18,116 bases of DNA. Origin: DATFWC01 sp045801465. Its GTDB lineage: Bacteria; Pseudomonadota; Alphaproteobacteria; Rhizobiales; Xanthobacteraceae. The stretch is from contig JBJMSU010000118.1 of assembly GCA_045801465.1 (NCBI GenBank), forward strand, positions 1-18,116, given 5' to 3'. Below are positions 1 through 7,445 of the stretch, in pieces; the stretch's first letter is position 1, and each line of letters begins with the position of its first letter. Made by a program: the position numbers and the translations under genes. The notes beneath the pieces are model-generated. The model worked only from the letters and a program-made list of their open reading frames with translations. It ran no database searches and was not told the origin of the DNA.

Positions 1-813
1 GACCTGAAGCTCGATGGCTTGTCATGGATGGATTACATCGCGGCGCGCGGCTACGACGTCTACCTCCTCGACCTGCGCGGCTACGGCAAGTCGACGCGGC
101 CCAAGGAGATGGCGGAGGAGGCGAAGGCCAACCCGCCGATCGTTCGTGGCGACACCGCCATCAAGGACATCGGCACGGTGGTCGATTTCATCCTCGCGCG
201 CCGCAACATCCCGCGTCTCAACCTGATGGGCTGGTCGTGGGGCACCGTCACCATGGCGACCTACACCACGCAAAATCCGCGCAAGGTCGAACGGCTCGTG
301 CTCTACGCGCCCGGCTGGATTCGCCAGACCGCGTCGCTGGTGCAGGCGGGACCCGGGCCGCTCGGCGCCTATCGCACGGTCACGCGGGAGCAGGCGCTGC
401 AGCGCTGGATGACCGGCGTGCCGGAGGACAAGAAGGCGGCGCTGATCCCGGCCGGGTGGTTCGATGCTTGGGCCGACGCGACGTTCGCAACCGATCCCGA
501 GGGCGCCAAGGCAACACCGCCGGTCCTGCGTGCGCCGAACGGCGTGGTTCAGGACAGCAACGAATATTGGTCGGCGGGCAAAGCCTATTACGATCCGGCG
601 AAGATCACGGTGCCGACCCTGCTGGTGCAGGCGGAATGGGATCGCGACCTGCCGCCCTATATGGCGCAGACCCTGTTTCCATTGCTCGTGAACGCGCCCG
701 GCAAGCGCTACGTGATGTTGCCCGAGGGCACCCACACGATCATCATGGAGAAGAACCGGCTGATGCTGTTCGAGGCGGTGCAGCAGTTCCTGGACGAAGC
801 GAGCCGCTCGTAG
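1..813 (+). CDS. alpha/beta hydrolase, 5' end cut off by the window edge
   Basis: The reading frame is open from base 1, so the true start lies upstream; 270 codons are visible before the TAG stop. The fold is shown by the strand-turn region VYLLDLRGYGKS, followed by the nucleophile elbow GWSWGT, whose serine codon is at 235-237. A late EWDRDLPP segment probably carries the acid, and PEGTHT holds the likely catalytic histidine (codon at 733-735). These elements occur in the right order for a serine hydrolase of the alpha/beta-hydrolase superfamily (lipase/esterase, peptidase or haloperoxidase-like). The substrate cannot be told from the sequence. The N-terminus, and so any signal peptide, is not in view. 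The gene converges on the LemA/TPM operon, with a hairpin between them. Confidence 0.85.
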   Translation, partial: DLKLDGLSWMDYIAARGYDVYLLDLRGYGKSTRPKEMAEEAKANPPIVRGDTAIKDIGTVVDFILARRNIPRLNLMGWSWGTVTMATYTTQNPRKVERLVLYAPGWIRQTASLVQAGPGPLGAYRTVTREQALQRWMTGVPEDKKAALIPAGWFDAWADATFATDPEGAKATPPVLRAPNGVVQDSNEYWSAGKAYYDPAKITVPTLLVQAEWDRDLPPYMAQTLFPLLVNAPGKRYVMLPEGTHTIIMEKNRLMLFEAVQQFLDEASRS

Positions 814-873
814 GCAAGCAGTCGCCCCGCGACGGCGCATAGGCGCTAAGATAACGAGTGAACGCGATCCCAT

Positions 874-980
874 GGTTCGAGACGCGTCGCTTCGCGACGC
901 TCCACACCATGAGGGATCGCTACGATGGGCGGCAGATAGACCTCATCCTGAGGGCGGCCGAAGGTCGCGTCTCGAAGGAT
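874..980. repeat. imperfect inverted repeat, Rhizobiales-type intergenic element
   Basis: The left arm (876-914, beginning TTCGAGACGC and ending CACCATGAGG) is mirrored by the right arm (941-976, beginning CCTCATCCTGAGG and ending GCGTCTCGAA). They enclose about 26 bases. Motifs of this kind (a TTCGAGACGCG arm, a CCTCATCCTGAGG arm) recur between genes in Bradyrhizobium-like genomes; that is recalled, not searched. The element is non-coding and could fold as a long imperfect hairpin. Confidence 0.6.
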
Positions 981-1081
981 AGAGGTCGTTCACTCCGGTG
1001 CTGGGCTTATGTGAGCGCCTATGCGCGAAGCCATGCCACCCATCACCACTGCAGCAATACCGCAATGATTGGTGTTCATGG

Positions 1082-1101
1082 GTTCCCGCTTGCGCGGGAA
1101 C
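1082..1101. terminator. hairpin between convergent genes, possible bidirectional terminator
   Basis: An 8-bp perfect stem, GTTCCCGC / GCGGGAAC, encloses the loop TTGC. It lies three bases beyond the stop codon of the minus-strand TPM gene and downstream of the plus-strand hydrolase. There is no clear T-tract on either side, so it may equally be a copy of a short palindromic repeat serving as a transcript end. Confidence 0.45.
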
Positions 1102-1104
1102 GAG

Positions 1105-1719
1105 TCAAATCTCCACCAGCTTGTCGGGCAGCTCGTCGGGATTGACGCTGCCGGGCGCCAGCGGAAAGTGCCGCGCCAGCACGGCGCCGCAGCGCTCGAT
1201 CGCCGCCACGAAACCGTCGCCGATGCGGCCTTCCCGTATGGCCGAGGTCAGCGCCGCGACGGCGTCGGTCCACACCTCCGGCGTGACCTTCTCGTTGATG
1301 CCGGCGTCGGCGATGATCTCGGCATAGCGTTCGGCGAGCGAGACGAAGATCAGAACGCCGGTACGAGCTTCAGTCTTGTGCAGGCCTTGCGCCCAGAACT
1401 GGCGCATGGCGGTTGCATGCGCGCGGTCGTGCTTGGCGCGCTTGGGCACGACCCGAAAGCGCGCGCCAGGCCGCGACAGCCCGATCGCGGCGGCAATGAA
1501 AGCGACGAGCTGAAGCACATAGATCACGCTCGCCGGCCAAGCCGTGAGATAGATCAGCGGCCCCGGCACGATCAGCGCCAGAGCCGCCGCCCACGCCACC
1601 GGCACCAGGCTGTAATGGCTCGACTGCTGTGCCAGCACGCAGAAGATTTCGCCCGAGGTCCTTGCTTCGGCGGCGCGAATGGCTTGGGCAATGCGGGCTC
1701 TGTCGGCATCCGACATCAT
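1105..1719 (-). CDS. TPM-domain membrane protein, second of two in the operon
   Basis: This 204-aa protein begins MMSDADRARI and ends LVEI. An N-terminal amphipathic stretch (ARIAQAIRAAEARTSGEIFCVL) matches the start of TPM (YgcG/Psb32-type, PF04536-like) domains. Two membrane segments follow at about residues 39-58 and 64-81. The second half (GVLIFVSLAERYAEIIADAGI, with a late IGDGFVAAIE) is typical of the domain. It is the short, tail-less relative of the gene just upstream. I chose the first ATG at 1719, four bases after the stop of the preceding gene; there is no strong ribosome binding site, so coupling to upstream translation is likely. TPM proteins next to LemA are common in Proteobacteria, but their biochemical role is unsettled. 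The catalytic activity suggested by the plant phosphatase relative should not be assumed. Confidence 0.82.
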   Translation of the reverse strand: MMSDADRARIAQAIRAAEARTSGEIFCVLAQQSSHYSLVPVAWAAALALIVPGPLIYLTAWPASVIYVLQLVAFIAAAIGLSRPGARFRVVPKRAKHDRAHATAMRQFWAQGLHKTEARTGVLIFVSLAERYAEIIADAGINEKVTPEVWTDAVAALTSAIREGRIGDGFVAAIERCGAVLARHFPLAPGSVNPDELPDKLVEI

Positions 1720-1723
1720 GGCA

Positions 1724-2521
1724 TCACCAGCTGCCCGACGCGCCGCCGCCGCCCGACGAGCCGCCGCCGCCGGAGAAGCCGCCGTCCGAGAACCCGCCAC
1801 CCGAGAAGCCGCCGGAATCGGAGCCCGATGACCAGGTTCCGCCGGCCGGAGCCCACCAGTTGGATTCGCGCCGACTCCGTCGGGTGGGAGCAAGCGGCGG
1901 CTGATGATACGTGGTGACAACCCAGATGATGAGCAGGATGGCGGCGATGACCAGCCACACGGCCAGACTGCCGAGCAGCACCGACTTGTTCTCGGGGCGT
2001 TGCGCCGCGCGGCGCTTCCACTCCTCGGCATCGCCGGTCAGGACCTGGATCACGTCGTCGACGCCGCGCGTGATGCCGCCGACAAAATCATTGACGCGGA
2101 AGCGCGGAATGATGCCGTTCTCGATGATGAGCTTCGACACGGCGTCGGGCAGCGTGCCTTCGAGCCCGTAGCCCACCTCGATCCGCACCTTGCGGTCGGT
2201 CGGCGCGACCAGCAGCAGCACGCCGTTGTTCTTTGCCCCCTGGCCGAGCTTCCACTCGCGAAACAGCCGATTGCCGTAATCCTCGACCGAGGTGCCCTGC
2301 AGCGATTTCACCGTCGCCACCACGAGCTGATCGCTCGTCTTCGTCTCGAGCGCGGCAAGCTTCTCGGCCAACGTCGCGCGCGTGCCGGCATCGAGAATGC
2401 CGGCATCGTCCACGACCCGGCCGGTCAACGCCGGGAACGTGAGCGTCTGCCCGATCGCGCCAACAACGAGGAGAAACAACGCCAGCAATGCCGCGGCGCC
2501 GCCTCTCCCCTGTGCAAACAT
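1724..2521 (-). CDS. TPM-domain protein (YgcG family) with Gly/Ser-rich tail
   Basis: This 265-aa protein has an N-terminal signal or anchor segment (ALLALFLLVVGAIGQ, about residues 10-24). A TPM domain spans about residues 30-160, with the usual GRVVDDAGIL start, the NNGVLLLVAPTDRKVRIEVGYGLEG core and the IIPRFR motif. A membrane helix follows at about residues 182-202, then a short basic stretch and a low-complexity tail of Gly, Ser and Phe repeats (about 232-265). The order signal, TPM, helix, Gly-rich tail is the standard architecture of this family. The ATG at 2521 shares one base with the TGA of the LemA gene (TGATG), so the two are translationally coupled. The TPM domain should face the periplasm. 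Function is inferred only as membrane-associated and LemA-linked. Confidence 0.88.
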   Translation of the reverse strand: MFAQGRGGAAALLALFLLVVGAIGQTLTFPALTGRVVDDAGILDAGTRATLAEKLAALETKTSDQLVVATVKSLQGTSVEDYGNRLFREWKLGQGAKNNGVLLLVAPTDRKVRIEVGYGLEGTLPDAVSKLIIENGIIPRFRVNDFVGGITRGVDDVIQVLTGDAEEWKRRAAQRPENKSVLLGSLAVWLVIAAILLIIWVVTTYHQPPLAPTRRSRRESNWWAPAGGTWSSGSDSGGFSGGGFSDGGFSGGGGSSGGGGASGSW

Positions 2522-3132
2522 CAGAATTTCACCTGTGGCGGGCGCCGCACATCCTCGGCGACCGTGAAGGTCTCCATCGGCTTCTGGCTGCGGTAGAGCG
2601 TGCTGGCCCAGATCACGCCGGGAAACGTCCGCAGCTCGGTGTTGTAGGTGCGCACCGCCTCGATGTAGTCGCGGCGCGCGACCGCGATGCGGTTCTCCGT
2701 GCCTTCGAGCTGCGCCTGCAGTGCCAGGAAGTTCTGGTTCGACTTCAGATCCGGGTATCGTTCCGCAACGGCCAGCAGCCGGCCGAGCGCGCCGCTCAAC
2801 TGCGCCTGCGCCTCCTGAAAGCGTTTGAAGGCCTCCGGATCGTTGACCAGTTCGGGCGTGACCTGGATCGCCGTGGCGCGGGCGCGTGCATTGGTGACGG
2901 CCTCCAGAACCTCGCGCTCCTGCCGCGCATAGCCGCGCACCGTCTCGACCAGGTTGGGGATGAGGTCGGCGCGGCGCTGGTATTGGTTCTGCACCTCCGA
3001 CCACTTGGCCTTGGCCTGTTCCTCGTAGCTCGGGATGTTGTTGACCCCGCAGCCCGATACGAGAAGTGCAAGAAGCATCGCGGCGAGGGGAAAGCGCACG
3101 ATTCGAGCGGCAGCGGCGGCCGGGCTGGGCAT
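2521..3132 (-). CDS. lemA: LemA family lipoprotein
   Basis: This is a 203-aa LemA protein. The start at 3132 is preferred because GGAGG at 3139-3143 stands six bases upstream, and it gives a clean lipoprotein signal ending in VSGC (Cys28). The longer in-frame ATGs at 3138 and 3195 fit the ribosome binding site worse. The mature part shows the LemA hallmarks: a helical region with SEVQNQYQRRADLIPNLVETV, an alanine-rich helix (ARARATAIQ), the SQPxxxx-like helix ERYPDLKSNQNF and the terminal RDYIEAVRTYNTELRTFPG motif. It is first in a three-gene operon with two TPM-domain genes and divergent from the hydrolase at 3338. LemA proteins are helical-bundle envelope proteins of uncertain function; the E. 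faecalis/Listeria name reflects an antigen epitope, not an activity. Confidence 0.92.
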   Translation of the reverse strand: MPSPAAAAARIVRFPLAAMLLALLVSGCGVNNIPSYEEQAKAKWSEVQNQYQRRADLIPNLVETVRGYARQEREVLEAVTNARARATAIQVTPELVNDPEAFKRFQEAQAQLSGALGRLLAVAERYPDLKSNQNFLALQAQLEGTENRIAVARRDYIEAVRTYNTELRTFPGVIWASTLYRSQKPMETFTVAEDVRRPPQVKF

Positions 3133-3337
3133 CAGCATCCTCCGGGTGCAAAGGACGGCATATGTAGCAACCCGCGCCGACAAATCCATCCGCACAGAAG
3201 CGCAGGCGGAGCATGTCGGCTCGACCGAAACCGGGGCAGCCGTTGGCCGGAAAATGCTCTAGACTCAGCCGCCATATATCTTGCTGGGATCAATGCGGCG
3301 GAACCGCTCCCCGCAGCTGCACGGAATGGAGATCGTG

Positions 3338-4411
3338 ATGAGCATGTCGAGCTTGGGGTTGCGCGCTGCCGCCATAGTGGCACTGGCTCTCTTTGCGTGT
3401 GCGGCGGCGGCGGCCGACGACCCCGCGCCGAAGGAAGGCGACTGGATCGCGCGCGATTTCCGGTTCCACACGGGCGAAGTCCTGCCTGAGGTGCGCCTGC
3501 ACTACACCACCATCGGCGAACCCTCAGGGGAGCCTGTCCTCATCTTGCATGGCACCACCGGGTCCGGCGCCAGCATGCTGACGCCGGCGTTCGCCGGCGA
3601 ATTGTTCGGTCCCGGCCAGCCGCTGGATGCCGGCAAATATTTCATCATCCTGCCGGACGCGATCGGCGCCGGAAAATCATCCAAGCCCTCAGATGGCCTG
3701 CGCACCAAGTTCCCGCGGTACAGTTACGGCGATATGGTCGCGGCGCAATATCGGCTGGTTACCGAGGGCTTAGGGCTGCGTCGTCTGCGCCTCGTGCTCG
3801 GCAATTCCATGGGCGGCATGCAGACCTGGATGTGGGGCGTGACATATCCGCAGTTCATGGATGCGCTGGTGCCGATGGCATCGCAGCCGACCGAAATGTC
3901 CAGCCGCAATTGGATGATGCGACGCATGTTGATCGATGCCATCCGCAACGACCCGGAGTGGAACGACGGCAACTACACGACGCAACCGCGCTCGCTGCGT
4001 GCCGCCAATGTGTTCTTCGGCATCGCCACCAATGGCGGAACGCTGGCCTATCAGAAGGCGGCCCCGACGCGTGAGGCGGCAGACAAGCTGCTCGACGCCC
4101 GACTGGCAGCCCCGTTTACCGCCGATGCCAACGACTTCCTCTACCAGTGGGAATCCTCGCGCGACTATAATCCCGCGCCGGGGCTCGAGCGCATCGAGGC
4201 GCCGCTGCTGGCGATCAATTCCGCCGACGACGAACGCAATCCCCCGGAAACGGGACTGATGGAGCGCGCGCTCAAGCGCGTGAAGAACGGTCGCCTTTTC
4301 CTGATTCCGGCCAGCGATGATACGCGCGGCCACGGCACCACCGGCATGGCGAAGTTCTGGAAGCGTGAGCTGCACCAGTTCCTGGAGACGGTGCCGCGGC
4401 GGACCATGTAG
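3338..4411 (+). CDS. exported alpha/beta hydrolase, homoserine O-acetyltransferase-like (MetX-related)
   Basis: This 357-aa protein starts at the ATG preceded by GGAG with a six-base spacer (3328-3331). That start gives an N-terminal signal peptide (about residues 7-26, ending AAAAA-D). The body follows the MetX-type alpha/beta hydrolase pattern: LHYTTIG, the oxyanion region LHGTTG, FIILPDAIGAGKSSKP, the nucleophile elbow GNSMGG (Ser157), the acid in NSADDERNP (Asp297 or Asp298) and the histidine in RGHGT (His332). Cytosolic homoserine acetyltransferases carry no signal peptide, so a periplasmic esterase or acyltransferase of unknown substrate is more likely than methionine synthesis. The gamma-glutamyltransferase gene follows after 48 bases on the same strand, and the two may be co-transcribed. 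Confidence 0.88.
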   Translation: MSMSSLGLRAAAIVALALFACAAAAADDPAPKEGDWIARDFRFHTGEVLPEVRLHYTTIGEPSGEPVLILHGTTGSGASMLTPAFAGELFGPGQPLDAGKYFIILPDAIGAGKSSKPSDGLRTKFPRYSYGDMVAAQYRLVTEGLGLRRLRLVLGNSMGGMQTWMWGVTYPQFMDALVPMASQPTEMSSRNWMMRRMLIDAIRNDPEWNDGNYTTQPRSLRAANVFFGIATNGGTLAYQKAAPTREAADKLLDARLAAPFTADANDFLYQWESSRDYNPAPGLERIEAPLLAINSADDERNPPETGLMERALKRVKNGRLFLIPASDDTRGHGTTGMAKFWKRELHQFLETVPRRTM

Positions 4412-4459
4412 CCTGGCAATGCTGAGACAAGACAGCATCGCCGCAGTGTGGAGTGCTTG

Positions 4460-6172
4460 ATGCTGCGTGCCGTCCTGGCGTTTCTGCTCCTGGCGAACAC
4501 GTTGGTCCTGGCGCAGGATGCCGTTGTTCGGACGCCGGACGGCGTTGTCCGGGCGCAGGACGGCGCCGTCGTCGCCCGCCACGGCATGGTCGTCGCCCAG
4601 GAGGCGCGCGCCGCCCGCGTCGGCGTCGACGTGCTCAGGGACGGCGGCAATGCGGTCGATGCCGCGGTGGCGGTCGGCTTCGCGCTCGCAGTGACGCATC
4701 CCCAGGCCGGCAATCTGGGCGGCGGCGGCTTCATGCTCGTCTACCTGGCCGAGCGCAACGAAACCACCGCAATCGACTATCGCGAGACCGCGCCGCAGGC
4801 GATCACGCCCACGACGTTCCTCGACGACCGCGGCGAGGCGGACGCGGAGAAATCGCGCTACTCCGCGCTGGCGGTCGGCATCCCCGGCACGGTCGCCGGA
4901 CTGAAGCTCGCGCATGAGCGCTACGGCTCCGGCCGCTTCACGTTTGCCGAGCTGATCCAGCCGGCGCTCACGCTCGCGCGCAACGGTTTTGCGGTCGAAG
5001 ACGATCTGGCCGATGTGCTGCCGCGCGTGCAGTCGCGGCTGGCGCGCTGGCCGTCGTCGAGGCTCTTCCTGCGCTCCGATGGTTCCGTGCTCGGTCCGGG
5101 CGATCTCCTGGTGCAGGCGGACCTCGCCGCCTCGCTCGATCTCATCGCCCGCGAAGGACCGCGCGCCTTCTACGACGGCCCCATCGGGGAGAAGATCGCG
5201 GCCAGCGTGCGCGCGGCCGGCGGCGTATTATCGATCGACGACCTGCGGAGCTATCGGCCTGTCATCCGCCCGCCGGTGCGCGGCACCTATCGCGGCTACG
5301 ACATCCTCTCGATGCCGCCGCCGTCGGCCGGCGGAACGCTGCTCGTCGAGATGCTCAACGTCCTCGAAGGATATGCCGTGAGCGACGCGAACCCCGGCGA
5401 AAACGCGCACCGCATGGCCGAAGCGATGAAGCTCGCCTACGCGGATCGTGCGGCCTTTCTCGGCGATCCCGCAACCGTGGCGGTGCCGGTGGAGCGGCTG
5501 ACCGCCAAGGACTACGCCGCCAAATTGCGCGCCGACATCGGCGAGCGCGCCCGAAGAGCGCCGTCGCCACCCGGCGGCGCCGCGCCGCGCGAAGGCGACA
5601 ATACGACCCATTTCTCCATCGTCGATCGCTTCGGCAACGCGGTCGCCAATACCTATACGCTCAATTTCAATTTCGGCCTCGGCCTGGTCGCGGAGGGCAC
5701 CGGCATCCTGCTCAACAACGAGCTCGACGATTTCTCCGCCAAGCCCGGCGTGCCCAACGCCTATGGCCTGGTCGGCAGCGCCGCCAATGCACCCGGGCCC
5801 GGCAAGCGGCCGCTCTCCTCCATGACGCCGACCATCCTGCTCAAGGACGGCAAGGTTGTCCTCGTCACCGGCTCGCCGGGCGGCAGCCGCATCACCACCA
5901 CGGTGTTGCAGGTGATCACCAACGTGCTCGATCGCCGCATGGGCATCGCCGCGGCGGTCGCGGCGCCGCGCATTCACCACCAATGGCTGCCCGACGAAGT
6001 CTTCGCCGAGCCCGGCGTGGCCGCCGACGTGACGCGCGGGTTGCGGGAGCGCGGCCATCAGGTGACGCAAGCTTGGGCATGGGGCTCCGCCAATTCGATC
6101 ATGGCGACAGCAGATGGCCTTGCCGGCGCCGCCGATCCACGCACGCGCGGCAGCTTCGCGGCGGGGTATTGA
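4460..6172 (+). CDS. ggt: gamma-glutamyltransferase (glutathione hydrolase) precursor
   Basis: This is a complete 570-aa gamma-glutamyltransferase. The ATG at 4460 is chosen over an in-frame GTG at 4448 because GTGGAG lies six bases before it and it leaves a tidy signal peptide (residues 1-18, ending LAQ). Family landmarks follow in order: GGNAVDAAVA, the glycine run NLGGGGFM, DYRETAP with the substrate-binding Arg108, and the autoprocessing site NTTHFS. Thr382 should become the N-terminal nucleophile of the small subunit. Then come NELDDFSAKPG, the lid-loop region, KRPLSSMTPTI (about 449-459), GSPGGS and the C-terminal FAAGY. Length and order match the E. coli periplasmic enzyme closely. It cleaves glutathione and transfers the gamma-glutamyl group in the periplasm. 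Its leader is followed by a degenerate VVR/A repeat (about 21-46). Confidence 0.96.
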   Translation: MLRAVLAFLLLANTLVLAQDAVVRTPDGVVRAQDGAVVARHGMVVAQEARAARVGVDVLRDGGNAVDAAVAVGFALAVTHPQAGNLGGGGFMLVYLAERNETTAIDYRETAPQAITPTTFLDDRGEADAEKSRYSALAVGIPGTVAGLKLAHERYGSGRFTFAELIQPALTLARNGFAVEDDLADVLPRVQSRLARWPSSRLFLRSDGSVLGPGDLLVQADLAASLDLIAREGPRAFYDGPIGEKIAASVRAAGGVLSIDDLRSYRPVIRPPVRGTYRGYDILSMPPPSAGGTLLVEMLNVLEGYAVSDANPGENAHRMAEAMKLAYADRAAFLGDPATVAVPVERLTAKDYAAKLRADIGERARRAPSPPGGAAPREGDNTTHFSIVDRFGNAVANTYTLNFNFGLGLVAEGTGILLNNELDDFSAKPGVPNAYGLVGSAANAPGPGKRPLSSMTPTILLKDGKVVLVTGSPGGSRITTTVLQVITNVLDRRMGIAAAVAAPRIHHQWLPDEVFAEPGVAADVTRGLRERGHQVTQAWAWGSANSIMATADGLAGAADPRTRGSFAAGY

Positions 6173-6264
6173 GCGCGTCCCGCGCGACGTGCGCAGCGGA
6201 ACGACATGCGGTCCCGACCTGATGCTGACCAAACGAACAACCCCGAAAGGCACCATGGCAACCG

Positions 6265-6293
6265 TTACTTTCTCGCGCCACATGCATTATCAT
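6265..6293 (+). promoter_or_regulatory. candidate promoter for the two-gene island
   Basis: TATCAT (6288-6293) is a one-mismatch -10 box. It stands 17 bases after a weak -35-like TTACTT (6265-6270) and about 27 bases before the ATG at 6320. The spacing is ideal, but the -35 match is poor and the call is by eye only. Confidence 0.3.
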
Positions 6294-6319
6294 CAGCCCG
6301 GCAGACACAGGTGTATGCC

Positions 6320-6808
6320 ATGAGCAATATAACCCCCCGGAGCTCCAGTGAGGAACTCGCTGATCCGAGTACAATTTCGCGCGAGCAGGTATTAGAGCGG
6401 CTCCGTGATTGGCGCGACCGTGTACACCGCCTCTACGGTGAGATTGAACTGACCCTGCATGGCACTTCGTTTCAGCTCGATCGTGAAGGCAAACACACCT
6501 CCGCCGAAGAACTGACGCAGAGAGTCGGCGTTACCAGCGACGAGCAACCGAAGCTGGACATTCTTCGGATTGTTCGTCCAGGCGGTACCAATGCTGCAAT
6601 TTTTTTCCCCCGTGGACTGTGGGTAATTGGCGCCAACGGTCGCATCGATTTAAGAATCATTCCCACCGTTGGCCAGGTCGAGACGTACGTGCTCATAGAC
6701 GAGTCGCAGCCACTAAGCGGTCCGGCAAAATGGATCCGAATGCCCATAGGTGCACCGTTTGAGCGTGAGCCGTTTAGTCCCTCCTGGCTCATCTCCAAAC
6801 TGCGGTGA
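6320..6808 (+). CDS. hypothetical protein, upstream partner of the HEPN-like gene
   Basis: This 162-aa protein of unknown function starts at an ATG with AGGTG a few bases upstream. It has an N-terminal helix (about 21-46, REQVLERLRDWRDRVHRLYG, then EIELTL) and a probable beta-rich core holding FPRGLWVIGANGRIDL (about 97-111), YVLID (123-127) and KWIRMPIG. It ends LISKLR. There is no signal peptide or membrane segment, so it should be cytosolic. I have a vague memory of uncharacterised proteins carrying a GLW-IGANGR-DL motif, but no function. Codons such as ATA, TTA and GTA give it visibly lower GC than the surrounding genes, consistent with horizontal gain. Its TGA overlaps the GTG start of the next gene (GTGA), indicating coupled translation and probably joint function. 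Confidence 0.75.
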   Translation: MSNITPRSSSEELADPSTISREQVLERLRDWRDRVHRLYGEIELTLHGTSFQLDREGKHTSAEELTQRVGVTSDEQPKLDILRIVRPGGTNAAIFFPRGLWVIGANGRIDLRIIPTVGQVETYVLIDESQPLSGPAKWIRMPIGAPFEREPFSPSWLISKLR

Positions 6809-7275
6809 ACAGGGAGCTCGAAGCTCTGGCCCGCTCCTATGCCCGCCTTTCACACGACGTTGGCGGAAGGATAAGCTTTGCCTGCGATCTGGATGACGAG
6901 AATGCGCTCAATGCTGCAGAGCAAGAAAAAGCGCTTCTTGACCAGGCTTTCTTTATCCTCGGCTTCGCCGCGCTGGAGAAACACGTTACGCTCCTGGCAT
7001 GCATCAGACTTGCAGACGCGGCTCGCCGCACCTCCATGCGAGACGCGCCTTTCGACAGGCGATGGCTAACGTCCGTCACAATCGCAGAGGAAATCTTGCA
7101 AAAAGACGTTTCGTGGAAAGCAGCGGAGCGGGAAGTCGGCAGTTGGTACAAAATTAGAAGCGCTATTGCACATGGACAATCTCCTTCACAACTGGCCGAT
7201 GTTCCGAGGGTGCTCTACCGAGCTGACGAAATAGCGGCAACGTTGGAGGAAGTTACGCGAGAACTCGATGTTTGA
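6805..7275 (+). CDS. HEPN-like domain protein, R-x4-H motif
   Basis: This 156-aa, largely helical protein starts at a GTG that overlaps the upstream stop by four bases. Near its end, WYKIRSAIAHG (Arg118, His123) matches the R-x4-6-H signature of HEPN-fold proteins, preceded by predicted long helices (about 35-75 and 90-112). HEPN proteins include RNases in toxin-antitoxin, abortive infection and CRISPR systems, but also non-catalytic members. The arginine here is followed by Ser, a polar residue as is usual in active members, yet activity is only an inference. There is no signal peptide. GC is lower than in flanking genes, as in its partner. No classical MNT nucleotidyltransferase antitoxin is adjacent, so if this is a toxin, the 162-aa neighbour would be the candidate partner. 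Alternatively it is a non-toxic HEPN accessory protein. Confidence 0.7.
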   Translation: MNRELEALARSYARLSHDVGGRISFACDLDDENALNAAEQEKALLDQAFFILGFAALEKHVTLLACIRLADAARRTSMRDAPFDRRWLTSVTIAEEILQKDVSWKAAEREVGSWYKIRSAIAHGQSPSQLADVPRVLYRADEIAATLEEVTRELDV

Positions 7276-7445
7276 TTTGATTGCGCATCCAATATGCCGA
7301 TGGCATAGGGCAAAGCTGAGCGCTGCTTGCGATCATCCCCTCAGCGAACGGCCTCCGAAGCACGCGTTTAGGCCTCTAATAGTGCGCACACGCGCGGGAG
7401 CCTGGGCGGGGTTACTGAAACGCATCCCGATGCGGGAGCGGAAAA

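Noticed and set aside
22..873. Long minus-strand open frame opposite the first hydrolase
   Set aside because: It is rich in Arg, His and Gly with no family motif, and lies antisense to a clearly recognisable hydrolase; such frames are common in high-GC DNA.
3770..4915. 381-codon minus-strand open frame spanning the hydrolase/gamma-glutamyltransferase junction
   Set aside because: It is antisense to two genes with intact catalytic motifs, and its product is low-complexity Arg/His/Gln-rich without recognisable domains.
7421..7434. CGCATC-CC-GATGCG palindrome after the HEPN-like gene as a terminator
   Set aside because: The two-base loop is too tight for a stable hairpin and there is no T-tract.
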